Positions 49,647 to 59,090 are shown, numbered from the stretch's first letter. The stretch: DNA of 64,000 bases from Nocardia yamanashiensis NBRC 100130 (GCF_001613325.1 NZ_BDCD01000006.1:1-64000), one strand, 5' to 3'. Notes: generated from the sequence alone by a model not told the origin. Numbers and translations: made by a program.

Positions 49647-51299
49647 TTACCGAACTGTTGTGGTCGTCCGGCTCGCCAGCTCCAGGGTGGGCCATCCCGC
49701 GATGTCGCGCCGCATTTGCCGGTCGTGGGTGGCGACGACGATGGCTGCCGCAGTGGCTTGCAGGGCGTCGGTCAGTTCGTCGACGAGTGCGATCGAGAGA
49801 TGGTTGGTCGGCTCGTCCAGCAGGAGGACGTGCGGGCGGGCGGCCAATGTGCAGGCGAGGTCGAGCCGGCGTTGCTGGCCCATCGACAAGTCGCCGATCC
49901 GCTTGTTCGCATCGAGGGAAGCCAGCAGACCCAGCGCGGGCAAACCGATGGCCTCGCTCTCGGCGAGCCGGCCGGTTGTCACCAGGTCCGCGACGAATTC
50001 GGTGAATACATCGCGGGCACGACGGTCGAGTCGTCGTGTGGACTCCTGTCGCAGCAGCTGCACCCGTGCTTTCCGGGCTCGATGCACGATCCCGGTCGCC
50101 GGTTCGAGCCGCCCGGCGAGGGCAGCCAGTAGCGTGGACTTTCCGGCACCGTTGGGGCCGGTGACCACCAGCCTGTCGCCGGATTTCAGCGTCAGATCCA
50201 CCGGCTGCGACAACCGCCCCGCCACGGTGACATTCTCGGCGCGCAGTAGCGAAACTCCTTGCCGTGCAGTTAGTTCGGGCATGCTGAATCGCGGCGGCGG
50301 AGTCGGTGCGGTGACGTGGTGCGCTTCGAGCGCGTCCTGGCGGCGATGCACCGCGCGCGCCCTTGCCCCGGCTCGGGTGGCGCGCCCGTGCTTGGCTGCC
50401 CCCTTCTCCGGACGCCAGCCGCTGACGAGCCGGTTCTGTGCCTCCGACAGATCGCGTGCAAGGCGGATGCGTTCGGATTGCTGCTGCTCGTATTCGGCTT
50501 CCCAGCGCGCCAATTCGGCTGCGCGGCCCTCGCGGTAGCCCGCATAGCCGTTGCCGTAGACGCGGGGCAGGTCGTCGTGAGTCGGATCGAGATCGAGATC
50601 GAGGATGGTGTCCGCGACATCGGCGAGCAGGGCTCGATCGTGGCTGACCACGACCACTCCGCCGGGGAACGCGCGTAGTCGCTCGGTCAGGAATTTCAAT
50701 GCCTCCCGATCCAAGTGGTTGGTCGGCTCGTCCAAGAGCAGGAAATCGTCTCCGGCGGCGAGCAATACTGCCAGCCGGACCCGATACCGTTGTCCCACCG
50801 ACAATGTCGACAGCAGGCGGTCGCGATCGGCGTGGGCGCCGAGTCCTTCCAGCGCGACATCGACGCGACGGTCGGCACCCCAGGCATCGAGCTGCTGTAC
50901 CAGTTCCAGTGCGGCACTGTATGTCTCAGCGGATCCGGGACGATCCTCGGCCAAGGCCAGCGTGGCGGCGTCGAGCTGGCGCATCGCGGCACGGGTGGCG
51001 GCGAGTTGTTCGTCGATGAGGTCACCGATGGTGCGGTCGTCGTGGTCGGGCAGTTCCTGGGCGGCCACCGCGACCGTGCCGGTGCAGTGCACGCTGCCGT
51101 CGTCCGGGGTGAGCGTTCCGGCGAGCACATGCAGCAGGGTGGATTTGCCGCGCCCGTTCTCGCCGACTATTCCCCAGCGCGATCCCGGAGACACGGTCAT
51201 GCCGACGCCCGCCAGCACCGTCCGGTCGCCGAACTCCACGCGAATGTTCGAGCATGTCAATTGAGCCCGCTCACGCGCAGGCTGAGTCCAGATAGTCAT
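49647..51299 (-). CDS. ABC-F family ribosome-protection ATPase
   Basis: A 550-residue cytosolic ABC-F protein with two nucleotide-binding domains and no membrane part. First domain: Walker A GENGRGKST, signature LSVGQRYR and Walker B LLLDEPTNHLD. A basic linker of about 70 residues (the interaction arm region, near 255-325) follows. Second domain: GPNGAGKST, LSMGQQRR, LLLDEPTNHLS. It resembles the antibiotic-resistance type (TlrC/OleB/VmlR-like) which frees drugs from the ribosome. GGAGGAAG lies about six bases before the ATG. The 220-base leader holds a short ORF, as expected for attenuation control. Confidence 0.88.
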   Translation of the reverse strand: MTIWTQPARERAQLTCSNIRVEFGDRTVLAGVGMTVSPGSRWGIVGENGRGKSTLLHVLAGTLTPDDGSVHCTGTVAVAAQELPDHDDRTIGDLIDEQLAATRAAMRQLDAATLALAEDRPGSAETYSAALELVQQLDAWGADRRVDVALEGLGAHADRDRLLSTLSVGQRYRVRLAVLLAAGDDFLLLDEPTNHLDREALKFLTERLRAFPGGVVVVSHDRALLADVADTILDLDLDPTHDDLPRVYGNGYAGYREGRAAELARWEAEYEQQQSERIRLARDLSEAQNRLVSGWRPEKGAAKHGRATRAGARARAVHRRQDALEAHHVTAPTPPPRFSMPELTARQGVSLLRAENVTVAGRLSQPVDLTLKSGDRLVVTGPNGAGKSTLLAALAGRLEPATGIVHRARKARVQLLRQESTRRLDRRARDVFTEFVADLVTTGRLAESEAIGLPALGLLASLDANKRIGDLSMGQQRRLDLACTLAARPHVLLLDEPTNHLSIALVDELTDALQATAAAIVVATHDRQMRRDIAGWPTLELASRTTTTVR

Positions 51300-51436
51300 G
51301 AATTCTTCCTCCGGGCACACGTCATCCACGCTCACGTGAAGAGGGGTGCGCCTCGAGCCGATGGGTCGCGCGATACCGCGCGGGACATCGATGCGGGGTC
51401 TTCAGGCGCGCACGAAGCGCGACCGACCCGGAAGTA

Positions 51437-51478
51437 TCAGAGGAAGAAGAGGTATTGCATGGGCGGCACGGTACCCAT
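51437..51478 (-). promoter_or_regulatory. Probable leader peptide of the ABC-F gene
   Basis: Thirteen codons (MGTVPPMQYLFFL) followed by TGA, about 140 bases upstream of the ABC-F start, in the same direction. The last residues are bulky and aromatic, as in peptides that stall drug-bound ribosomes. Between the ORF and the gene, GGGTCGGTCGCGC can pair with the downstream GCGCGACCC to form an attenuator. The ORF and pairing are visible; the mechanism is inferred from other ABC-F genes. Confidence 0.5.
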
Positions 51479-51518
51479 GATCGTTTGCCGGAGGCAAAGT
51501 CTTTTCTCCGCAGGGCGG

Positions 51519-53243
51519 TCAGCGATGGCGTCCGCGCACTCGTTCAGCCAGGTCATGGACCAGGTCTCGAAGTTTCTGGACGCCGTCCCAGCGTTTGGGG
51601 ATTCGTTTCGGGATGAGCTTGTGCCGCGCCGCTTCGAGGGCGTTGCGGCAGTCGTCGAATGCGGTTTCGTAAGCCGAATCCCACTGCCGTTCCACGTTTT
51701 CGATGCTGATCGCGGTATGGGCAGTGCGATCGGGATACAGGTTCTTCAGGACTTCGGGTGAGGTTTCGGCGACGTCGGCGCGCAGGTCGAGATGAATCTC
51801 GGCGTAGGGGTCGGGGATGGTGAGTTCGGTGCGGCCCGCGGAGATATCGAACTGGCAGCTGATCGCCCGGAGGGCGGGTGGGTCGAGGTCCGGGCCGTTG
51901 TAGTCGCGGCAGACCGTGTTGACGGTTACCACGCCCTTGGTGCCGGTAAGCCGGATGTTGTCGAGATACCATATGTAGCCGGGCTTTTCGTAGCCGGTCG
52001 AGTGCGCTTGGTACGTCACTGTGGTCATGTACCAGTTGTAGCGGTAGGTGTACTCCTGTTCAGGCCAGATCGGGCAGGGCGCGGCGAGCGTGCTGCGCCA
52101 GGCCGAGTTGCCGCTCGAAGAGCGTTCCTCGGCTTCCTTGGTCACATTGTCGAGCGTGATCGAGCCCGCGCGCCAGGCATCACCACCAGCAACGGTGAGC
52201 TCCACGGTGGAGAAGTCGGCGGCGAGCGAGTTCACACGAACCACGAATCGTCCACTGTAGGAGTGATAGTCGCGGTCGCCCGACGCCGCGTTCAGTACGA
52301 TGCTGTCCAGGTATCGAATCCTGACGGCAGCGTTGTCCGCGACGGCGTGGTTGCCCTCGAAGAAATTGGCGCTGAATATCGTCAGTACCGGGTTCTTGAT
52401 CCCACTGTCGTAACCGGCCACTCTGCGCAACTCGAGGAAATGCGTATCGCCGCCGGGCACGATCGGTGGCACGACCGCGAGTACGGGCCTGCGCCTCGGC
52501 CAGGCCGCGATCGCGACATCGCGCGCCTCGAGCCGGAATGTGTACGGGCTGTGCTCGTAGTCCACGGACACATATTTCACAGAATCCGGATTATTGAAGG
52601 CCGCACGCGGATTCACCGCACGATGGTCGTTGATGTACAGGTGAACGGCTGGGAGGTAAGGGCCGATCGTGCACTGCTGCGGGCCGGCGGGCGGGTTACC
52701 GGGGAGCGTCGGGCTCGGTGTGCGAGCGAACGTCAGATCACCGGCCGCACTCATCACCGAGTACGGGCACCCGTATTCCTCTCCGGACCTGGACAGTTCG
52801 TGATCGAGCCCGAGCGTGTGGCCAACCTCTTGGCATACATGATCGAACCTGCTGTCCACATCGAAAACGGCTGCGGGGAGCAGCTTTCCGTTTGGCGCGA
52901 GGAAGGGGCCACCGCCGAACAGGGCCTCGATCCGGTGCGAGAAGAAGATGATGACCCGATCGAAGCTGTTCCAATCCGGGCGGAACAGCGCGTCGACCGC
53001 GTTCATGGTCGCGGTAACGAGCAGCTCCTTGTTTTTCTCACTCAACGGTGATGTGCGTGGGTCGCTCAGCACCACCGGCGGAAATGTGCGGTACGAGAGA
53101 TCGACGACCTCGCCGAAGGTCGACTGTTTCCAGAAATGAACGAGGCTGAATTCCACCTTGGGATCCATCCAGTTCCGAATCACAGCGTCGGACCAGAAAT
53201 CCGGCGCTCCCGCCGGAAACCGAGCCTGTATGAACGCGATCAT
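51519..53243 (-). CDS. Metzincin-like zinc metalloprotease with altered metal motif
   Basis: A 574-residue protein without a signal peptide. Residues about 1-170 look like a metzincin catalytic domain. The zinc signature reads CQEVGHTLGLDH, with Q138 where the first metal His is expected, then E139, H142 and H148; a Met-turn fits YSVMSA (about M166). The remaining 400 residues are beta-rich, with long sheets and several Cys, and unknown to me. The downstream gene is an ABC-F protein on the same strand. Whether it is active depends on the Gln change, which some families tolerate. Lack of a secretion signal is odd for a metzincin. Confidence 0.65.
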   Translation of the reverse strand: MIAFIQARFPAGAPDFWSDAVIRNWMDPKVEFSLVHFWKQSTFGEVVDLSYRTFPPVVLSDPRTSPLSEKNKELLVTATMNAVDALFRPDWNSFDRVIIFFSHRIEALFGGGPFLAPNGKLLPAAVFDVDSRFDHVCQEVGHTLGLDHELSRSGEEYGCPYSVMSAAGDLTFARTPSPTLPGNPPAGPQQCTIGPYLPAVHLYINDHRAVNPRAAFNNPDSVKYVSVDYEHSPYTFRLEARDVAIAAWPRRRPVLAVVPPIVPGGDTHFLELRRVAGYDSGIKNPVLTIFSANFFEGNHAVADNAAVRIRYLDSIVLNAASGDRDYHSYSGRFVVRVNSLAADFSTVELTVAGGDAWRAGSITLDNVTKEAEERSSSGNSAWRSTLAAPCPIWPEQEYTYRYNWYMTTVTYQAHSTGYEKPGYIWYLDNIRLTGTKGVVTVNTVCRDYNGPDLDPPALRAISCQFDISAGRTELTIPDPYAEIHLDLRADVAETSPEVLKNLYPDRTAHTAISIENVERQWDSAYETAFDDCRNALEAARHKLIPKRIPKRWDGVQKLRDLVHDLAERVRGRHR

Positions 53244-53585
53244 CGGCTACCTCCCCGCCAGCTGCCCTTTCGACCTGGATCGGGGCGTGCGCCACTCGCG
53301 TTAACGACCTCGCCGCTCGCTCGGCAATGGGTCAGCCCCAGGCCGAGTGGCCTGTGCGGGGAAATCGGTGGTTATGCGGTCGAGATCTCGAGGTTACGGA
53401 ACGGTCGCGATTGCGTTGATTCCGCGAGAACAGTCCCACAGGCTATTGCTGGAAGATTGCGGAGTGACGTAGTTTTGTGTTCCGTAGCTCGCGGTACCGG
53501 CATTGTGAATGCGGCACCGCCACCATTCCAGCTCGTCGCGGCGCGGATGAACAGGGTCGGGGGACCCGCTTGCGAAGGATCTGCC
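53244..53585. other. Divergent intergenic gap
   Basis: About 340 bases between the metalloprotease and the receiver protein, transcribed apart. It should hold both promoters. The plus-strand frame is open through here but its composition is poor and the family N terminus of the receiver starts later, so no gene is called. Confidence 0.45.
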
Positions 53586-54017
53586 ATGAGCCAACTTCCT
53601 TATTCGACAAAGAAATCGACGATCGCCACCGAGCGTGTCGGCGAGCGGCCGAGCCGGGTTCTCGTTGTGGACAGCAATCCGGCCATGGCGGAGATCGCGG
53701 CGCTCGTGCTGGGCAAAGCGGGGCATGAGGTGCGGGTGGCGCCGAGCGGGGAGCAGGCGGTGGCTGTTTCCCGGCGGTGGAATCCTGATCTCGTGCTGCT
53801 GGAGCTGGCGTTGCCGGACGTTTCGGGGACACGGTTGTGCCGGGTGCTGCGGCAGGAAGTCCAGGTGCCGGTGATCGCGTTCTCGCTCGACGGGGATCCG
53901 GAGGAGATTCGTGAACTGTTCGCGGCGGGAGCGTTCGGTTATCTGCCCAAACCGTTCCGGACCACCGAATTGCTCGATCGTGTCCGTGCGTGCCTGACTC
54001 CGCGGTTGTCGGCCTGA
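53586..54017 (+). CDS. Stand-alone receiver-domain protein with Asp-to-Glu change
   Basis: A 143-residue response-regulator receiver domain without output domain. The first acidic pocket residue is D29 (VVDSNPAM), the second is replaced by S30, and the phospho-acceptor position is E73 in LLELALPD, where Asp is expected. The switch Ser/Thr is S100 and the Lys K122 in PKPF is retained. Glu there often mimics a permanently phosphorylated state in such domains. GAAGGA lies seven bases before the ATG. No kinase gene is next to it. It may be a phosphorylation-independent adaptor. Confidence 0.82.
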   Translation: MSQLPYSTKKSTIATERVGERPSRVLVVDSNPAMAEIAALVLGKAGHEVRVAPSGEQAVAVSRRWNPDLVLLELALPDVSGTRLCRVLRQEVQVPVIAFSLDGDPEEIRELFAAGAFGYLPKPFRTTELLDRVRACLTPRLSA

Positions 54018-54075
54018 ACGGAGCATCGACCACGCTGGCGATTGGCCTGTGCGCGCGGTAGCGCAAAATCGTTCG

Positions 54076-54870
54076 ATGGTCCGGATTTCCGACATCACCG
54101 CTCTCGACGCGTGGCTGGACGAGCACTACGAGTTCGACGACGGCGTTCCGACAGCGGTCGAGCCGTCCCGCGATGGCGCGGTAACCCTCCGGTTCGAGGA
54201 GTACGTCGAGCGGGGGTGGCGTCCTGGGGACGTCTCCACCGTCGAGGTGTACGAACTCGTCGCCGAGGCTCCCCTGGAATTCGTCGCCCCCGAAGGCCCG
54301 CAAGGCGAGCACCGGATCGTAGACGTCGAGGCGAATGCCAACGGCCACTTGGTTATCAGCCTCGACGGCGGGCGGCTGGTCACCCAGTCCGTGACGACTC
54401 GACGGGTGCGGACAGAGCGCCGGCGCACCGAGCCGTGGGTATCCGACGAATTCACCGTGGCCACTGATGCCCGCCATGACGATCGCTTCTGGTCCGCGGC
54501 GGTGAGCACCGCGCTGGGCGCGCCCGTGGTGTGGCGGATGCTCGCCGCCCCGACGCCACGCGAACCCGGCTCGGATATCGACGGATGCTTCCTGCAGACC
54601 CGGAATCGATTGGCGGAGACCGACTATGGCGTGTTCTGTACCCGGCATTCCGATGGCAGCGTGACCTTGCGGCCCTATGGGGACACCGATCCCGCGCTCT
54701 GGCGAGCGGTACGGTTCGTAGCGGCAGAGTTCGCGACGGTCCGCTCGGGCAACTGCGTTTTCGGCTCGCATGATTGGGTGACGTATCTGACCACCGGCCA
54801 GTTCCCGCCGGATGAGAGGTTGCGGGGCGCAACGCCCTCCCCTGCCGCCGTTCGGTCGGACGAGTCCTAG
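54076..54870 (+). CDS. Hypothetical protein
   Basis: A 264-residue acidic cytosolic protein. It has a mixed alpha/beta composition with many charged residues, no transmembrane segment or signal, and no domain I recognise. The first part (about 1-120) has beta-strand-like stretches (AVTLRFEEYVERG and TVEVYELV); the second part (about 140-240) ends with a TYLTTGQFPPDE tail. The ATG at MVRISDI is preferred over one nine codons upstream. It lies 58 bases after the receiver gene in the same direction. Confidence 0.6.
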   Translation: MVRISDITALDAWLDEHYEFDDGVPTAVEPSRDGAVTLRFEEYVERGWRPGDVSTVEVYELVAEAPLEFVAPEGPQGEHRIVDVEANANGHLVISLDGGRLVTQSVTTRRVRTERRRTEPWVSDEFTVATDARHDDRFWSAAVSTALGAPVVWRMLAAPTPREPGSDIDGCFLQTRNRLAETDYGVFCTRHSDGSVTLRPYGDTDPALWRAVRFVAAEFATVRSGNCVFGSHDWVTYLTTGQFPPDERLRGATPSPAAVRSDES

Positions 54871-54982
54871 GCCGGGCGAGCTCGCGTGCCATCAGGCGAC
54901 GTCGGGCATAGGTGTCACACTTTTCTTTCCTGCGTCGTCAACTCAGCAAATAGTTCCGCTACTCGAGAGAACGAGGCTGAGG

Positions 54983-56293
54983 ATGACCATCGACGACTTG
55001 CGCACCAGCGTCCGCGGCGGGGTGCTGCTGCCCGGTGACGCGGATTTCGAGCCGGCCGCGCAGCCGTGGAATACCGCGGTGGCGCAGTCGGTGGCGGCCG
55101 TGGTCGAGCCCGCCGACGCGCGGGATGTGGCGGCGGTGCTGGAATACGCGGCGGCCGCGAGCCGCGTGGTGGTGACCCAGCCCACCGGGCACGGCGCGAC
55201 CGGCGATATCGACGGTGCGATCCTGGTGCGCACCAAGCACTTCGACGGCGTGGAGATCGATGCCGGGCGTCGTATCGCCCGGGTCGGCAGTGGCGTGCAG
55301 TGGGGCCGGGTGCAGGCCGCGGCAGCCGCGCACGGGCTGACCGGATTGGCCGGGAGCAATCCTGTGGTGGGCGTGACCGGGTATACGCTGGGCGGCGGAT
55401 TCGGCTGGTTCGCAAGGAAATACGGCTGGGCTGCGGACGCGGTACGCGCGATCGAGGTCGTCGATGCCGCCGGGAAGCCGCAGCGGGTCACGGCCGAGTC
55501 CGATCCGGAGCTGTTCTGGGCGTTGCGCGGGGGCGGCGGCGATTTCGCGATCGTGACGACCCTGGAGTTCGAATTGTTCCCACTCCCCCAGCTCTACGGC
55601 GGCCGGGTGATGTGGGCGGCCGAGCGTGCGCGGGAGGTGTTCGACCTGTTCGTCGAACTGACCACCGGGGCGCCGGAAGAGTTGTCGGTGTGGTTGCAGC
55701 GGTATCAGATTCCTGGTGCCGCGCCGACCGTCGCGATCGACTTCGCCTATCTCGGCGATCCGGCGGAGGGCCGTCGGCTGACGGCCCGTCTCGACGCGCT
55801 CAGCGGCATCCTGGCCGATTCCCGAGGTCTGCTCACCCCGGCCGAGATCGGGCGGATCACCGCCGAGCCCACCGACCCCAGCCCCTCGCTCTCACGCGGC
55901 GAACTCCTCACCGATCTCGGCGATGCGGTGATCAAGACGCTCATCGACGAGCCGGTCGCCCCGCTGCTTAATATCCAGATCCGCGCTCTGGGCGGCGCCC
56001 TGGCTCGTGAGTCGGCCGGCGGCGGCGCGCGCGGCCCGGTCACCGAGCCCTATGCGCTCTACCTGCTGGGCCTCGGGCTGCCGCACCTGCGCGACGCGGT
56101 CGACACCCGATTCGGCGAGATCAACGATGCGCTCGGCTCGCACCTGACCGGCGCCAAGCCGTACACCTTCCTCGCACCCGGCGAGTCCGCCGCCGCGGCC
56201 TTCGACCAGCAGACCCTGGACCGCCTGCGGCAGATCAAGCGCCACCGTGACCCCAACAACGTCATCCGCGCCAATTTCCCCGTGCACGCCTGA
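54983..56293 (+). CDS. FAD-binding PCMH-type oxidoreductase
   Basis: A 436-residue flavoprotein of the FAD_binding_4 (PCMH/BBE-like) family. The FAD region shows TQPTGHGATGDIDGAILV, whose His may bind FAD covalently as in berberine-bridge enzymes, and GVTGYTLGGGFGWFARKYG. The C terminus has the BBE-like KRHRDPNNVIRANF. Such proteins oxidise sugars, alkaloids or other secondary metabolites; no second Cys for bicovalent binding is apparent. GAGG lies seven bases before the ATG. The divergent context is absent: the TetR gene after it follows in the same direction and may regulate it. Confidence 0.9.
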   Translation: MTIDDLRTSVRGGVLLPGDADFEPAAQPWNTAVAQSVAAVVEPADARDVAAVLEYAAAASRVVVTQPTGHGATGDIDGAILVRTKHFDGVEIDAGRRIARVGSGVQWGRVQAAAAAHGLTGLAGSNPVVGVTGYTLGGGFGWFARKYGWAADAVRAIEVVDAAGKPQRVTAESDPELFWALRGGGGDFAIVTTLEFELFPLPQLYGGRVMWAAERAREVFDLFVELTTGAPEELSVWLQRYQIPGAAPTVAIDFAYLGDPAEGRRLTARLDALSGILADSRGLLTPAEIGRITAEPTDPSPSLSRGELLTDLGDAVIKTLIDEPVAPLLNIQIRALGGALARESAGGGARGPVTEPYALYLLGLGLPHLRDAVDTRFGEINDALGSHLTGAKPYTFLAPGESAAAAFDQQTLDRLRQIKRHRDPNNVIRANFPVHA

Positions 56294-56368
56294 CCATCCG
56301 GCGCATTCGGTGATCACTTAACGCCCACCACCCGATGACCCAATGTGCCGCTGCGCAATACTGATTCG

Positions 56369-57028
56369 ATGGGTACCGACGACATCCCGCAGCCCGCCGC
56401 CCACGGCGCGCTCGCCACCGCCATGGCGAACCTGGAACGTACGCAGCGCCGCTTCCCCGAGGGCCAGCGCCGCATTTTCCTGGCTGCGCTCGATGCCTTC
56501 GCCGAACGGGGTTTCCATGCGACGACGACACGGGATATCGCGGCGCGAGCGGGACTGAGTCCGGCCGGGCTGTATGTGCATTTCGGCTCGAAAGAGGAAG
56601 TGCTGCATCAGATCTCGGTGTCATCGGTGCGGCTCACCCATAACGTGGTGAGCGCCGCCGCGTCCGCACCGGGGACGCCGGTGGAACGGTTGGCGGCCAT
56701 GGTGCGGGATCTGACGGTGTGGCACGCCGAGCATGCGGCCACGGTGCGGATCGTGTTGCACCATCTGACGGACCTGACCCCCGAGCATCGGACCCAGGTG
56801 ACCGAGATCCAGCAGGCCATCTACGAGATCATGGCCGCGCTGGTGACCGAGGGCGCCGGCACCGGGGACTTCGATGTCGCCGATCCCGGCGCGACCACCC
56901 TCGCCCTGACCTCGCTGTGCGTCGATACCGCGCGCTGGTATCAGCCCGGCTACCGGCGCACCCCGGCGCAGATCGGCGAAGACAACGCGGTGGCCGCGCT
57001 GCGGGTGGCCGGGGTGCTCCAGTCCTAG
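56369..57028 (+). CDS. TetR family transcriptional regulator
   Basis: A 219-residue TetR-type repressor. The helix-turn-helix (about residues 26-72) has AFAERGFHATTTRDIAARAG and GLYVHFGSKEEVL. The C-terminal domain has the TetR_C type seen in acyl-CoA responsive regulators (VRIVLHHLTDLTPEHR). The ATG at MGTDDIP is chosen over a GTG eight codons upstream. It lies about 75 bases after the FAD oxidoreductase gene in the same direction and could control it. The ligand is unknown. Confidence 0.9.
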   Translation: MGTDDIPQPAAHGALATAMANLERTQRRFPEGQRRIFLAALDAFAERGFHATTTRDIAARAGLSPAGLYVHFGSKEEVLHQISVSSVRLTHNVVSAAASAPGTPVERLAAMVRDLTVWHAEHAATVRIVLHHLTDLTPEHRTQVTEIQQAIYEIMAALVTEGAGTGDFDVADPGATTLALTSLCVDTARWYQPGYRRTPAQIGEDNAVAALRVAGVLQS

Positions 57029-57171
57029 GGCGGGACGGCGGGCAGAGATCTCGAAATACAGGCAATCCGCAGGGAGCGATGGACCAACTCCCGCGACGAT
57101 GGCTAAGTCCTCGGTCGAGGATCAGCTCCTGGCTGTAGACGAAATCTCCTGTCCGCGAGGGAGGTTGCTCC

Positions 57172-57309
57172 ATGTCCATTGATGCCGACACGCTCGAGTT
57201 GCAGAAGTTCACTCTGCACGGCGATCACGGCAGCTACATCGCCGGACCGGACGCCGAGGTCATCCTCGACGGCGTACGTGCCGCAATCGGCCAGGCGCCG
57301 CAGCGATAG
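57172..57309 (+). CDS. Small hypothetical protein
   Basis: A 45-residue ORF (MSIDADTLELQKFTL at the start) preceded by GGGAGG about eight bases before the ATG. The sequence KFTLHGDHGSYIAG looks like the start of an alpha/beta hydrolase, but the frame ends soon after, so it may be the remnant of a longer gene. It lies between the TetR and the mycothiol-linked dehydrogenase genes. Confidence 0.42.
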   Translation: MSIDADTLELQKFTLHGDHGSYIAGPDAEVILDGVRAAIGQAPQR

Positions 57310-57430
57310 CTGGGGAGTAGGAACCCGCGTGGCAGAGTCTGCCTCTAGGCTGACCCGGCACGGCTGGACTGTTCCACTTCACCGAGCGCATCCCACCCAG
57401 TGGTCGGCGTGCGCAGAAGCAGGGGTCGCC

Positions 57431-58513
57431 ATGACGCAGCTGGTCAAAGCAGTGATCACCCGAGCCAAGCAGGCACCGGTCGAGGTGACCCAGATCCGGG
57501 TCCCCAACCCCGGACCCGGCGAAGCCGTCGTCCGAGTGCAAGCGTGCGGTATATGCGAGACCGACCTGAACTACTGCGACGGCAGAGTCGGCGACGCCTT
57601 CCCCTACCTGCTCGGACACGAAGCCGCCGGTGTGGTCGAAGCCGTCGGCCCCGACGTACACGAGGTACAGCCCGGCGACTTCGTCATCTTGAACTGGCGC
57701 GCAGTCTGCGGCACCTGCCGTGCCTGCCGCAAGAACAAACCCTGGAACTGCCTGTCACCACTGACCGCCACCCAGCCGATGACTCTCACCGACGGCACTG
57801 CCCTCACCGCGGTCCTGGGCCTGGGCGCTTTCGCCGAGAAGATCCTCGTCCACGCCCGGCAATGCACCCGCGTCGATCCCGACATCGCACCCACGGCGGC
57901 CGCGCTGCTCGGCTGCGGAATCGCCACCGGAATCGGCGCCGCACTCAACACCGGCGTCGAACGCGGCGATGCCGTCGCGGTCTTCGGCTGTGACGGCATC
58001 GGCACCGCCGCGATCACCGGAGCACGGCTCGCCGGCGCCTACCCTGTGATCGCCGTCGACTCCCATCCCCGAAAACTGGAGCGGGCCATAACCTTCGGCG
58101 CGACCCATGGCATCGACGCACGAACCGCAGATCCAGTGACCCGGATCCACGAACTCACCGAAGGGCTCGGAGCAGAGGTCGTCATCGACTCCGTCGGGTC
58201 CCTCGAAACGTGGAAGCAGGCATTCCATGCCCGTGGCCCGGCCGGGACACTCGTCATGCTCGGCCTCCCCGCACCCGGCCAGCTTCTCGACATCCCCCTG
58301 CTCGAACTACGGGTCGCGGGCGGCTCCATCCGATCGTCCTGGTACGGCGACACGCTCCCCGACCGCGACTTCCCCGCCTTGATCGGGCTGCACCACCAAG
58401 GCCTCTTCGACCTGAATTCCTTTGTCACAGAGATAATTCCATTGGACCAGGTGAACCCCGCACTGGCGAAGCTCCGCAACGGCGAAGTACTGCGCTCGGT
58501 CATCCGCCCGTAA
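57431..58513 (+). CDS. mscR: S-(hydroxymethyl)mycothiol dehydrogenase
   Basis: A 360-residue zinc-dependent alcohol dehydrogenase closely matching the MscR type, which oxidises the mycothiol-formaldehyde adduct with NAD for formaldehyde detoxification in actinobacteria. Catalytic zinc ligands lie in GICETD and GHEAAG; the structural zinc Cys cluster is CGTCRACRKNKPWNC; GCDGIGTAA is the NAD loop. LTDGTALTAVLGLGAFAEK and SSWYGDTLPDRDFP are typical of this enzyme. The ATG has AGGGG upstream; the longer ORF start is rejected. The usual metallo-beta-lactamase partner of mscR is not next to it. Confidence 0.88.
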   Translation: MTQLVKAVITRAKQAPVEVTQIRVPNPGPGEAVVRVQACGICETDLNYCDGRVGDAFPYLLGHEAAGVVEAVGPDVHEVQPGDFVILNWRAVCGTCRACRKNKPWNCLSPLTATQPMTLTDGTALTAVLGLGAFAEKILVHARQCTRVDPDIAPTAAALLGCGIATGIGAALNTGVERGDAVAVFGCDGIGTAAITGARLAGAYPVIAVDSHPRKLERAITFGATHGIDARTADPVTRIHELTEGLGAEVVIDSVGSLETWKQAFHARGPAGTLVMLGLPAPGQLLDIPLLELRVAGGSIRSSWYGDTLPDRDFPALIGLHHQGLFDLNSFVTEIIPLDQVNPALAKLRNGEVLRSVIRP

Positions 58514-58577
58514 GCAACGCCTAGCGCGCTGGACGCTGATTCGACAAGTTCTGTACGGCCGAGGCTACGCTCGCGCG

Positions 58578-59090
58578 GTGGATGCTCGACCGTTCGACCG
58601 CATCGATCTGGCTGCGGTACTGCCGGACCTTACCGAGGGCGAAACTACTCGTATACGACGTGCTGCCGCCCGCCTCGAAGTGCCGGAGCCGGGGTCCGGG
58701 CGATCCGGGTGGACCTGGTTCCCGAATCGAACGAAGGACCCCGGTGGGCACGGTTGGGTCATCTTCGGCATTGCGTTCTTGTACCGGACTCCCACTGATG
58801 ATGACGTCGAGTTCGATCTGCAGGTGAGCCGCAAGGAACCGCCACGCTTGGCGATAGATGTTTCGATAGGGGTCTGTTGCTCGTGCGAAGAGAACCACAA
58901 TACGCACGAAGTCCGCTCGCAGTCCTGGTTGGTTGGCACTGCGGCAGCGTTCACCGATTCGTTCGAATCAGCGACAATTGCGCTCGCGAGCTGGATAGCT
59001 GGCAGTCACGAGCCATCCACCTACCGCGCTGCGGCGGGCCTGCCGAATCCCCCTGACCAGAAGAAGGTGAGCCCTCGCGAATCGACCTGA
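58578..59090 (+). CDS. Hypothetical protein
   Basis: A 170-residue protein with a GTG start. It has a tryptophan-containing core (GWTWFPNRTKDPGGHGWVIFG) and a beta-rich middle, two neighbouring Cys (VCCSCEEN) and a flexible tail. No domain is recognised; the look is of a small accessory or immunity-type protein, but no toxin gene is nearby. It lies 64 bases after the mscR stop in the same direction. Confidence 0.55.
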   Translation: MDARPFDRIDLAAVLPDLTEGETTRIRRAAARLEVPEPGSGRSGWTWFPNRTKDPGGHGWVIFGIAFLYRTPTDDDVEFDLQVSRKEPPRLAIDVSIGVCCSCEENHNTHEVRSQSWLVGTAAAFTDSFESATIALASWIAGSHEPSTYRAAAGLPNPPDQKKVSPREST

